Shown: positions 1 to 7,584, counted from the first letter of the stretch. The stretch: 9,790 nt of DNA from Candidatus Delongbacteria bacterium (GCA_027858795.1 JAQICF010000232.1:1-9790), one strand, 5' to 3'. Numbers and translations: made by a program. Notes: generated by a model from the sequence alone, not told the origin.

Positions 1-2
1 TA

Positions 3-3000
3 GTTGATTCACTTGGAAATTCTGCTTTATCGGATGAATATCCAGTAAATTGGTCAAAAGATAATACAATGCTAAATGAAAGTTTTGAGGGTGAATTTCC
101 TCCTGCAAACTGGACAAATACTCCAGGACCTACAGGAGCAGGATTTATACAAGTATCTGCTGTAGATGGCTCTCCAGTTCATACAGGAGATTATTGTCTT
201 TCTCACTTCTATGACGTAGTGGACAATGATGATTGGTTCATCTCTCCAGTAGTATCCATTCCTCTTGAGAATTCATGTACTTTGAGTTTATGGCAAAATG
301 GTTTATGGATGTCTTACTATGGTTTCCATGAAATTGCAATTACTACTGACGGTGGTACAAATTGGACTCAAATTTACACAGGAGCTCCTACTAACGATGG
401 AATGGATGTTGATACTGGTGTTTGGGAAGAGTTGAAGTTTCTTTTAACTGCTTACAGAGGTCAAGACATACAGGTTGGTTTCCACTATCAAGGAAATGAC
501 AATGATGAGTGGTTTATTGACGATGTTAAGATAACTTATGACTATCAAGCACCTCAAATTGTTAAAGTTGAAGGTAATGAGTCACTTTTACCTGAAATTG
601 GAACTTTCAATAATAATGATCTTGTTATTAACCTTACACTAGATGACTTTGCTGGAGTTAAATCTGTTACGGGTTACTACTCATATGATGCTGGAATAAC
701 TGTTGATACTCTTAATTTTGCAGCTGCAAAAGTAGAAGAAATCTGGACTGGAACTATTCCTGCAGAATCTAGCGCTATAACAGGAACGATCAATTTCGAT
801 CTTGTAGATCTTGGAGATGTTGCAACAACTTCACCAAATTACGATTTTAAATTTGTTGAAGATACAGATCCACCAGTTATCGAAAGCTTTGAATATGGTT
901 ATCCTGTATTCATTAATAAAGCTTTGAATTTAGAATTAACTTTTACTGACGAATCGTCAATTACATCATGCACTGGTTCTTATACTGATATTGATGGTAC
1001 AGTACCTGTTGTTATGACACCTTCAAAAGCTAATCACTATGTTTATACCGGCACAATTCCAGCTAAGACAGAGGAAACTTTTGGAACAGTGGCTTTCAGT
1101 ATTACTGATGTAAATGGTATTGGTGTTGATTCTCCTGATTATGAAGTAGGATGGTTAGCAGGAGCAGATCAGTTCGAAGATGATTTTGAAGCTGGGCACA
1201 ATCCTGCTGATTGGACATTTACTGGTTTATGGACAGTTACTGAAGAGGATTCTCATACAGCAACTCATTCACTAACAGAAAGTGAGGGTATTGATTACCC
1301 ACACGTAACTAATTTCTCTGCTACGATTAACCCTGTTTTTGATTTTACTTTAGCAAAAAGTGCTGCATTTTACTTTTGGAAAAAACTAGATAATGAACCT
1401 AATTACGACTATCTATTTATTGAAGGTACAAATGATGGTGGTGCTACATGGACAACATTTGATCAATCCGCCAAATATAATGGCGAATGGGAAGCTGCCG
1501 AAGTTAGTTTAGGTGCATTTGCAGGTGAAGCTGCAGTTCAATTTAGAATCAGATTCCTTGCTGATGCCAATACAGGCGCAGATGGTGCGTGGGTTGACGA
1601 CATAAGAATATGTACGTTTGAAAACGACCACTCAGTTCCTGTTATAACTTATGCTGGACCAGCTTTAAATGTTGTTGGCTTGGCTGATTATGTGATTACA
1701 GCTGACTTATCAGATTTCTCAGACATATCAGAAACAAAAGTTGTTTATACAGTTGAAGGTGGCGCAGAGCAAGAAGTTTTAGGTGCTCCTTCTGCCGGAC
1801 CAAGTGGAACTTTCACTTACACTATACCTGCACAAGCTGCTATGTCAACAATTGATTATAAAATTGTTGCTGTTGACGCTTCTCCATTCTTAAACGCTGC
1901 TGAATCTGATATGTATAAAGTTATATTTGGTAACTATCTGTACTATGAAAATGGTTATGATGCTATTGATTACCTTGATACGATACTAAATGGTACTTTC
2001 ATTGCCAAAAGAATAACAATGGGACCTGACTCTTTAACTAAAGATCATTACCAATCTACTCTTGTTGGTTTTACAATTGATAACTATGTCTCTGCAGCAG
2101 GTGGTTATCCAAGTGATGACATGATGATTCACGTATGGAATGACGGCGGAAACGGACCTGATACTGATCTTATCGTACCTTTCCAACTTGCTCAAGCATC
2201 TGTAGAGGGTGACAATTATGCAATTACATATGTTGACCTAAGACCATACGCTGCAGAATTGACAGGTATTGAAGGTAATGTATACGTTGGATGGACTTCA
2301 GTAGGTGATCAAACATGTATCCTTTATGAAGCGGCTGCAGAGCATCCTGAACCAGAATGGATTCAGTTCAATAGAACATGGATTGGAACTGGAGCAGATG
2401 CGGATAACCTTTCTTGGGCTCTTTCACCTGACGTATATCACATGAGTGGTATTACTAGTGACTATAGTCTCGTAGATGCGCCATTGCCTCCATTAGCTTT
2501 AACTTGGACTCATAACTCTACTGAAGGTAATACATATCTAAATTGGTATGCAAATGCAGATCCTGATCTAGATTACTACAATATTTATAGAGGTGATGTA
2601 GCCGGTTTTGCTCTTACAACTCCAATAGGATCAACTATAGGAACTGAAACTACTTATGTTGATACTAATGCGGTATTAGGACAGTACTACAAAGTTACTG
2701 CAGTAGATTTAGGTGGACAAGAAAGTGCTCCATCTAAAGAAGTACTTGTTGATACTGGTATTGAAGGAAATATTCCAATGGTAACAAGCTTATCACAGAA
2801 CTATCCTAACCCTTTCAACCCAGTGACTACTATTAAATTTAGTACAGCTGTTGAAGGTAATGTTAGTTTAACTGTTTACAATACAGCAGGTGCTGTTGTT
2901 GCTAAATTAGTTGATGGTAAACTGGATAGAGGTTATCATTCAGTACCATTTGATGGATCAAAATTAGTAAGTGGTGTTTACTACTATGCTATGAAGCTTA

Positions 3001-3041
3001 ATGATAAAGTGTTTACACACAAAATGATGCTTATTAAGTAA
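3..3041 (+). CDS. Modular secreted/surface protein with type IX secretion sorting domain, 5'-truncated by the window edge
   Basis: The reading frame is open from base 3 with no start codon or signal peptide. The first ATG (69) lies inside a domain, so the true start is upstream of the window. Residues before it (VDSLGNSALSDEYPVN) look like the end of a fibronectin type III domain. Counting from that Met: a choice-of-anchor J/cleaved-adhesin type beta-sandwich at about 3-157 (TDGGTNWTQ, EWFIDDVKI); two Ig-like modules at 158-265 and 266-367, each with a [WY]TGTIPA strand; a MAM-like sandwich at 368-515 (DGGATWTTF, GAWVDDIRI); a third Ig-like module at about 516-622 (FTYTIPAQ); an unassigned region at 623-802; an FN3 domain at 803-898; and a Por/T9SS type A sorting domain at about 903-990 (LSQNYPNPFNP, SGVYYYAMKL, basic KMMLIK end). 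Such proteins cross the outer membrane by T9SS, which removes the tail and anchors or releases the cargo. Any catalytic domain would lie upstream. The adhesin, protease or glycosidase role cannot be decided from this part. Confidence 0.9.
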   Translation, partial: VDSLGNSALSDEYPVNWSKDNTMLNESFEGEFPPANWTNTPGPTGAGFIQVSAVDGSPVHTGDYCLSHFYDVVDNDDWFISPVVSIPLENSCTLSLWQNGLWMSYYGFHEIAITTDGGTNWTQIYTGAPTNDGMDVDTGVWEELKFLLTAYRGQDIQVGFHYQGNDNDEWFIDDVKITYDYQAPQIVKVEGNESLLPEIGTFNNNDLVINLTLDDFAGVKSVTGYYSYDAGITVDTLNFAAAKVEEIWTGTIPAESSAITGTINFDLVDLGDVATTSPNYDFKFVEDTDPPVIESFEYGYPVFINKALNLELTFTDESSITSCTGSYTDIDGTVPVVMTPSKANHYVYTGTIPAKTEETFGTVAFSITDVNGIGVDSPDYEVGWLAGADQFEDDFEAGHNPADWTFTGLWTVTEEDSHTATHSLTESEGIDYPHVTNFSATINPVFDFTLAKSAAFYFWKKLDNEPNYDYLFIEGTNDGGATWTTFDQSAKYNGEWEAAEVSLGAFAGEAAVQFRIRFLADANTGADGAWVDDIRICTFENDHSVPVITYAGPALNVVGLADYVITADLSDFSDISETKVVYTVEGGAEQEVLGAPSAGPSGTFTYTIPAQAAMSTIDYKIVAVDASPFLNAAESDMYKVIFGNYLYYENGYDAIDYLDTILNGTFIAKRITMGPDSLTKDHYQSTLVGFTIDNYVSAAGGYPSDDMMIHVWNDGGNGPDTDLIVPFQLAQASVEGDNYAITYVDLRPYAAELTGIEGNVYVGWTSVGDQTCILYEAAAEHPEPEWIQFNRTWIGTGADADNLSWALSPDVYHMSGITSDYSLVDAPLPPLALTWTHNSTEGNTYLNWYANADPDLDYYNIYRGDVAGFALTTPIGSTIGTETTYVDTNAVLGQYYKVTAVDLGGQESAPSKEVLVDTGIEGNIPMVTSLSQNYPNPFNPVTTIKFSTAVEGNVSLTVYNTAGAVVAKLVDGKLDRGYHSVPFDGSKLVSGVYYYAMKLNDKVFTHKMMLIK

Positions 3042-3062
3042 CATTTCACTTTATCGTGAATT

Positions 3063-3093
3063 AAAAGCCCGGCTTAAGTCGGGCTTTTTTTTT
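3063..3093 (+). terminator. Intrinsic terminator of the T9SS cargo gene
   Basis: A 9-bp perfect stem AAAAGCCCG (3063-3071) / CGGGCTTTT (3080-3088) closes an 8-nt loop (GCTTAAGT) and runs into an uninterrupted T tract through 3093. It starts 22 nt after the TAA stop. The GC-rich core and long T run make it a strong Rho-independent terminator, so leuS should have its own promoter. Confidence 0.93.
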
Positions 3094-3148
3094 GCTTGAG
3101 AAAAATCTCTTTACTATAAAGCAATATTTTTGTATTTTACGTGCTTAT

Positions 3149-3177
3149 GTAAGGACGCACTGGTAGTGCGTCTCTAC
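3149..3177 (-). repeat. GTAG-footed palindromic repeat, copy 1 (REP-like)
   Basis: Perfect 8-bp inverted repeat GACGCACT (3154-3161) / AGTGCGTC (3165-3172) around a GGT loop, with outer feet GTA (3149-3151) and TAC (3175-3177) separated from the stem by an A/C mismatch and a G-T wobble. Read on the minus strand it begins GTAG directly before the hairpin. The feet match copies 2 and 3 at 7545-7612. A degraded second half-unit follows: GCGCGTCTC at 3179-3187 matches GTGCGTCTC at 3166-3174 in 8 of 9 positions. No T tract follows, so this is not a terminator. Confidence 0.65.
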
Positions 3178-3214
3178 GGCGCGTCTCGTATAGAACAACA
3201 TAAAGGAATTTATT

Positions 3215-5674
3215 ATGGCATATCCATTCAAAGAAATTGAAAACAAATGGAGAAAATATTGGGAAGAGAATAAAATCTATTCTATCGATATGACTTCTGA
3301 CAAACCTAAATATTATAACTTATGTATGTTTCCATACCCATCCGGTGATAAATTGCATCTTGGACATTGGTTCAACTATGGTCCTTTTGATACTCATTCA
3401 AGATTCATGAAAATGAAGGGATATAATGTTCTCTCCCCGGTTGGTTATGACTCATTTGGTCTTCCAACAGAGAATTTTTCATTAAAAAACAATATACATC
3501 CTGCAGAAGCAACTGAGATGAATATTAAAAAATTTACTGATCAGTATAAAGGTATTGGAGGAATGTACGATTGGGATCATTATCTTGTTACAAGTGACCC
3601 TTCATATTATAAGTGGACCCAATGGTTATTCCTTACATTATATAAGAATGATCTAGCTTATCAATCAGATGGCTTGATCAATTATTGTCCTGAATGTTCA
3701 ACAGTTGTTGCAAATTCTGAAGTATTTGCTGATGGATCACATGAACGATGTGGAACTATTATAGAAAAAAAATCTATAAAAAGTTGGTATTTTAAAACTA
3801 CAAAATATGCTCAAAGACTTTTAGATGATCTTGATAAAACTGATTATCCAGATAAAACTCGATTAATGCAGACTAATTGGATAGGTAGATCTGAAGGTGC
3901 TATTATAAATTTTAAAGTTATTGATACTGATAAGAATTTTGATGTGTTTACAACTAGACCTGATACACTTTATGGAGCAACTTATTGTACTTTAGCTCCT
4001 GAATCACCATTGGTAATGGAAATAGTTACTAAGGATCAAAAAGATGAAGTAATAAATTATATTGATTCAATAAAATCATTATCTGAAATTGACAGACAGT
4101 CAACAGTTAGAGAGAAAACAGGTGCGTTTACGGGAGCATATGCAATTAATCCTGTAAATGGAGATAAGATACCGGTATGGATCTCTGATTATGTTCTTTT
4201 ATCGTATGGAACAGGAGCTGTTATGGCTGTTCCTGCACATGATACTAGAGACTTTGAATTTGCTACAAAGTTTAATATACCTATCAAAGTAGTAATAAAG
4301 CCTTTCGATAGAGAATTAAATGATCAAAATATCACTGAGGCTTTTACTGAAGAAGGCATTATGGTGAATTCTGCTGAATTTACAGGAATTAAATCTAAGG
4401 AAGGTATTGTAAAAGTCATTGAGAAACTTGATTCTGATAAAACTGGCAAGAAACATATCTCATATAAGCTTAGGGATTGGTCAATTTCAAGACAGAGATA
4501 CTGGGGAGTACCAATTCCTATTATTTATTGTGATAAATGTGGTACCGTTCCTGTTCCTGAAGAGGACCTTCCTGTATTATTACCTTTGGACAAAGACATT
4601 GATATTAAACCTAAAGGGCATGCTCCGCTATCATTAGTTGATTCATATATGAATACAACTTGCCCAAAATGTGGTGCGCCAGCGAAAAGGGATCCTGAGA
4701 CAATGGATACTTTTGTTTGCTCTAGCTGGTATTATCTAAGGTATATAAATACGAAACTTAATGACAAACCTTTCGATAAAGACGAATTATCTAAATGGAT
4801 GCCTGTTGATGCTTATATCGGTGGAACTGAGCATGTGAACGGTCATATGATATATTCAAGATTTGTTACTAAAGCACTTTGTGATCTTGGATACTTAACC
4901 TTTGACGAACCATTTTACAAAGTAATACATCAGGGTATGGTTACATTAAATGGTGGAAAAATGTCAAAAAGTAAAGGGAATGCTGTTACAGGAGATAAAT
5001 TCGTTGATCAGTATGGAACAGATGTGTTCAGGTTGTACATGATGTTCATGACAAACTTCAGAGATGGTGGAGACTGGTCTGAAGAAGGTATAGCTGGAGT
5101 TGATAGATTTGTAAATAGAATTTGGCGAATGGTCTATGAAAACAAATTTGAGAACACTGGAAACAAGATTATTGATCCTGACCTTAATTACAGACTTCAC
5201 TATACGATCAAAGAAGCAACCACAAGCGTAGAAGATTTCTACTTCAATACATCTATTGCCAGATTGATGGAGTTGTTCAATGATCTATCAGTTTATTCAA
5301 AAGATAAGAAAAGATTTAATCCTGATTTCTATAATGAAGTTGTTGAGAAATTCATCATTATGCTTTCTCCTTTCACTCCTCATATAGCTGAAGAGTTATG
5401 GGAGATATTCGGGAACAAACCTTCTTTATTCAATGTACCATGGCCTGAATTCGATGAAAAAGCATTAGTAAAACAAATCCAAACCATTACTGTTCAGGTT
5501 AACGGTAAAGTTAAAGCCAATATTGAAGCACCCGTTGATATTGATGATGATCAGATCAGGACAATTGTTTTTGATAATGATAAAATCAAAGATCAAATGG
5601 AAGGTAAACAGTTGATAAAGACAATTGTTATCAATGCTAAATCCGGAAAGATGGTTAATTTAGTTTTAAAATAG
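3215..5674 (+). CDS. leuS: Leucyl-tRNA synthetase
   Basis: Class I aminoacyl-tRNA synthetase that charges tRNA-Leu with leucine in the cytoplasm; 819 aa, full length. HIGH motif is HLGH (48-51, after FPYPSG); KMSKS is 582-586, exact. The first zinc knuckle has C158, C161 and C179, with His at 176 where a third Cys is usual. The CP1 editing domain carries the threonine-rich TTRPDTLYG (246-254) and GTGAVMAVPAHD ending at D343, the conserved Asp that binds the amino group of misacylated residues. A second Cys cluster is C439, C442, C483, C486. Only LNGG lies between QGMV and KMSKS, so the leucine-specific insertion seen in E. coli-type enzymes is absent. The C-terminal part has the anticodon-binding helical domain (FTPHIAEELWEIFG) and a short beta domain. 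ATG follows AAAGGA (3202-3207) by 7 nt. It is monocistronic, bounded by terminators on both sides. Identification is near certain. Confidence 0.98.
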   Translation: MAYPFKEIENKWRKYWEENKIYSIDMTSDKPKYYNLCMFPYPSGDKLHLGHWFNYGPFDTHSRFMKMKGYNVLSPVGYDSFGLPTENFSLKNNIHPAEATEMNIKKFTDQYKGIGGMYDWDHYLVTSDPSYYKWTQWLFLTLYKNDLAYQSDGLINYCPECSTVVANSEVFADGSHERCGTIIEKKSIKSWYFKTTKYAQRLLDDLDKTDYPDKTRLMQTNWIGRSEGAIINFKVIDTDKNFDVFTTRPDTLYGATYCTLAPESPLVMEIVTKDQKDEVINYIDSIKSLSEIDRQSTVREKTGAFTGAYAINPVNGDKIPVWISDYVLLSYGTGAVMAVPAHDTRDFEFATKFNIPIKVVIKPFDRELNDQNITEAFTEEGIMVNSAEFTGIKSKEGIVKVIEKLDSDKTGKKHISYKLRDWSISRQRYWGVPIPIIYCDKCGTVPVPEEDLPVLLPLDKDIDIKPKGHAPLSLVDSYMNTTCPKCGAPAKRDPETMDTFVCSSWYYLRYINTKLNDKPFDKDELSKWMPVDAYIGGTEHVNGHMIYSRFVTKALCDLGYLTFDEPFYKVIHQGMVTLNGGKMSKSKGNAVTGDKFVDQYGTDVFRLYMMFMTNFRDGGDWSEEGIAGVDRFVNRIWRMVYENKFENTGNKIIDPDLNYRLHYTIKEATTSVEDFYFNTSIARLMELFNDLSVYSKDKKRFNPDFYNEVVEKFIIMLSPFTPHIAEELWEIFGNKPSLFNVPWPEFDEKALVKQIQTITVQVNGKVKANIEAPVDIDDDQIRTIVFDNDKIKDQMEGKQLIKTIVINAKSGKMVNLVLK

Positions 5675-5696
5675 ATTATAGTAATATTTAAAAATG

Positions 5697-5725
5697 AAAA
5701 TGGCATGTTTATCATGCCATTTTTT
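5697..5725. terminator. Bidirectional terminator between convergent leuS and ABC permease
   Basis: An 11-bp perfect stem AAAATGGCATG (5697-5707) / CATGCCATTTT (5713-5723) has a 5-nt loop. On the plus strand it ends in a T run (5720-5725); on the minus strand it is followed by TTTTCATTTTT. It sits 22 nt after the leuS stop and directly abuts the permease stop, serving both converging transcripts. Confidence 0.9.
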
Positions 5726-6437
5726 ATGTTTCAGAATTTTCTACCTTTATATAAGCTTTGTTGAGCAAATATCTGGATATTAACCATACGATGTAAAGTA
5801 GAGTCAGGCTAGATATCAATATTATATTAGAATCTATATCAGTAGATACTATTGGGATAATGAGCATTGAAGCAAAGATCAATAAACTCAAAAGTGTGAT
5901 TATCGTCAGGATCAAAAGACTCTTTACTTCCGGAATGAAATTATTATAATAAAAAGATCTGCTCAGAATATAGTATGAACTGAATGTTGTTATACTTAAA
6001 CTGATGAATAATAAAGAAAATGAACAAAAATATATAAACCTCATTTCCATATTTTGATCAAATTCATTTACAATTACTATTGTCCAATAGAAAGGCTGCG
6101 TAATTAAAATTGAAGTAAGATTAGCCAACAACAACTTACTTTTTATAGATCCTTTAATGCCTGATGGAAGTGATCTTACTAAAAGAAAATTTTCTTTCTC
6201 AGAGGAATATTGGTAAATAACTTGTAAAAAATTAGATAAAAATACCAAAGTAAAGATGATAATCAATATTTTAATAAAGAATGTATAAATGCCGGCTATC
6301 GAACTTAAATAAACTCTGGTAAGAATATCACTTTGAGAATAATATATCATGATAGATTGAAATAGAGCAATGAATACTAAACTTAATACTGCGTACTTAT
6401 CTTTCAAAAATAATTTAATATCTTTAGTTAAAAGCAA
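5724..6437 (-). CDS. ABC transporter permease-like membrane protein, six helices
   Basis: Integral inner-membrane protein of 237 aa, the likely membrane partner of the ATPase encoded just upstream. Hydrophobic helices are visible at about 16-33, 48-72, 101-124, 133-157, 172-197 and 203-225. The cytoplasmic stretch YQYSSEKENFLLVRSLP (75-91) followed by a basic segment and Lys at 99 and 101 resembles the coupling-helix region of ABC-2 type permeases (E..lL.slP.s...+.K). The start is a TTG at 6437. AGGA (6450-6447) lies 9 nt upstream, the next Met (30) is at the end of helix 1, and an in-frame stop precedes, so TTG is the only good choice. It is last in the operon. No substrate can be named. The family assignment rests on topology, the coupling-type segment and linkage rather than on a diagnostic motif. 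Confidence 0.75.
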   Translation of the reverse strand: MLLTKDIKLFLKDKYAVLSLVFIALFQSIMIYYSQSDILTRVYLSSIAGIYTFFIKILIIIFTLVFLSNFLQVIYQYSSEKENFLLVRSLPSGIKGSIKSKLLLANLTSILITQPFYWTIVIVNEFDQNMEMRFIYFCSFSLLFISLSITTFSSYYILSRSFYYNNFIPEVKSLLILTIITLLSLLIFASMLIIPIVSTDIDSNIILISSLTLLYIVWLISRYLLNKAYIKVENSET

Positions 6438-6449
6438 AAAAGTAAGTCC

Positions 6450-7085
6450 TTAGTTTTCAATTACACCATTTTTTATCTGAAATACATTCTCTGTAAGATC
6501 TTTAATATATTCTAAGTGAGAACTTGTAAATAATATTGTAACTTCTCTTTCAGAGATCTCCTGGAATAAATTCTTAAATACTATAACATCATCACTGCCT
6601 AATCCGGTAAATAATTCATCAATTATTAGCACAGATGGAGAATGTAACAATGATAGAAATATTTTAATGTATTGCAACTCACCCGATGTAAAAGAATGAA
6701 TTTTTCTTTTTAATACGCTTTTGATCTTAAAATACTGGTCATACCAATTTATTTTAGCCGTAACTTCAGTTTTGCTTACCTTAAATTCTGAACTTAAAAA
6801 TTTAATATGATCATTTAATGTTAAATCATTATAAAGAATATTTGAACTAGGTACAAACGATAAGAGCTTTTTGTGAACACTACCTAAGTTAACCATGCCT
6901 AATTCGATTTGACCATCATATCTTTTATGAACACCTGATAGTATCTTGGAGAAAAGAGTTTTACCTGAAGCAACAACCCCGTAAATTCCCACGATCTCAC
7001 CTTTACTAACATCAAGTTCATGACAGTTAATTCTAAAGTCATCATACTGTTTATATTGTTTATCTAAATTTCGTACTTTAATCAT
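6450..7085 (-). CDS. ABC transporter ATP-binding protein with divergent motifs
   Basis: Single nucleotide-binding domain of 211 aa, cytoplasmic, presumed to drive the adjacent six-helix permease. Walker A is GVVASGKT (36-43), intact by consensus. Walker B is VLIIDE (152-157) with D156 and catalytic E157, and H190 fits the H-switch (TSSHLEY). The other motifs are eroded: the Q-loop Gln is replaced (FVPSSNILYNDLT, 77-89), the signature LSGGQ is FTSGE (132-136), and the D-loop, normally GLDP, is GLGS (161-164). ATP binding therefore looks possible, while normal dimer signalling may differ. The ATG overlaps the end of the upstream S4-domain gene by 8 nt and has only a weak GAG nearby, suggesting translational coupling. 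Its TAA begins the ribosome-binding site of the permease (TAAGGA). The ABC family call is firm; the substrate is unknown. Confidence 0.9.
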   Translation of the reverse strand: MIKVRNLDKQYKQYDDFRINCHELDVSKGEIVGIYGVVASGKTLFSKILSGVHKRYDGQIELGMVNLGSVHKKLLSFVPSSNILYNDLTLNDHIKFLSSEFKVSKTEVTAKINWYDQYFKIKSVLKRKIHSFTSGELQYIKIFLSLLHSPSVLIIDELFTGLGSDDVIVFKNLFQEISEREVTILFTSSHLEYIKDLTENVFQIKNGVIEN

Positions 7086-7488
7086 TGCTCATGTACTTAT
7101 ATTTATTAAGTATCCTTCTTTCTTTCTTATTTGGCTTTCCTTTAATTCTGGCTTCTTTTTGATCTTTTTCATTTTGCTTTTCAATTATCTGAGCCAACTC
7201 GCTTGATTCTTTCGATTCCTTTGGTTTATCCAATTCCTGATATAATTCTTTTGCAAGCTCTGCACTTATAGACCTTTGTGAAATACCTAATATCTTGTAA
7301 TTTGTATATTTCGATTCCTTCTTTACCGTTAGATCATCACCGATCTTAATAAGCTTAGATGGCTTCACTCTATTGCCATTTACTTTAACCTTTGCATTTT
7401 CTACAGCATCCGCAGCTTTTACTCGCTGTTTGTAAAATCTGGCTATCTTTAACCATTTATCTATTCTCATTGTATTTTCGTCTGTCAT
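7078..7488 (-). CDS. hslR: S4-domain RNA-binding protein, Hsp15 (HslR)-like
   Basis: Small basic RNA-binding protein, 136 aa from the preferred start. The S4 domain starts at MRIDKWLKIARFYKQR (residues 7-22) and continues through VKVNGNRVKPSKLIKIGDDL, the classic Hsp15 layout, followed by a highly charged Lys/Glu tail. In E. coli, Hsp15 binds 50S subunits carrying peptidyl-tRNA after abortive translation and helps recycle them; the same role is inferred here. The start at 7488 is chosen because AAAGGA (7500-7495) sits 6 nt before it. The frame stays open to an ATG at 7512, but that ATG lies inside a palindromic repeat and has AGG immediately adjacent, too close to act as a ribosome-binding site. 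The gene overlaps the following ABC ATPase by 8 nt. RqcH-associated S4 proteins such as RqcP are an alternative within the same fold. Confidence 0.87.
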   Translation of the reverse strand: MTDENTMRIDKWLKIARFYKQRVKAADAVENAKVKVNGNRVKPSKLIKIGDDLTVKKESKYTNYKILGISQRSISAELAKELYQELDKPKESKESSELAQIIEKQNEKDQKEARIKGKPNKKERRILNKYKYMSND

Positions 7489-7510
7489 AATTATTCCTTT
7501 ACTCATCGTC

Positions 7511-7531
7511 ATCCTAAATTTATTTCAGGAT
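7511..7531. repeat. Short palindrome of the TCATCCT...AGGAT type
   Basis: Inverted repeat ATCCT (7511-7515) / AGGAT (7527-7531), with AA/TT pairs inside and one A/C mismatch around a TTTAT centre, flanked by GTC on the left. It resembles dispersed intergenic palindromes of the form TCATCCTGAAcwwGTTTCAGGAT that I recall from many bacterial genomes, including FCB members. Here the core is AT-shifted. It overlaps the upstream ATGs of the S4 gene frame and argues against those starts. Confidence 0.45.
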
Positions 7532-7544
7532 CTGTCTTTTTCGT

Positions 7545-7573
7545 TTTAGGTCGGACATAAAGCCCGACCCTAC
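7545..7573 (-). repeat. GTAG-footed palindromic repeat, copy 2 (REP-like)
   Basis: Inverted repeat GGTCGG (7549-7554) / CCGACC (7564-7569) with a 9-nt AT-rich loop, flanked by TTTA on the left and CTAC on the right. On the minus strand it reads GTAG then GGTCGG, the same foot and orientation as copy 3, which lies 11 nt further right. There is no following T tract, so it is a poor intrinsic terminator. Confidence 0.6.
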
Positions 7574-7584
7574 AGAATAATTTC

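Noticed and set aside
3096..3138. Possible leuS promoters: TTTACT (3110-3115)/TATTTT (3133-3138) at 17 nt, or TATTTTTG (3125-3132) as a Bacteroidota -7 box
   Set aside because: Both hexamers match only 4 of 6, and the -7-like box has no TTTG at 19-21 nt upstream. A promoter must be present here but I cannot place it.
4419..4637. 72-codon plus-strand open frame inside leuS
   Set aside because: It lies wholly within the leuS editing/catalytic region in another frame, has no ribosome-binding site and no recognisable product.
4964..5200. 78-codon minus-strand open frame inside leuS
   Set aside because: Antisense shadow of the well-supported KMSKS region of leuS; no start signals or family resemblance.
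7489..7512. Longer S4-gene start at 7512 or 7506
   Set aside because: These ATGs sit within a palindromic repeat, and AGG is immediately next to the first. AAAGGA at 7500-7495 serves the ATG at 7488.
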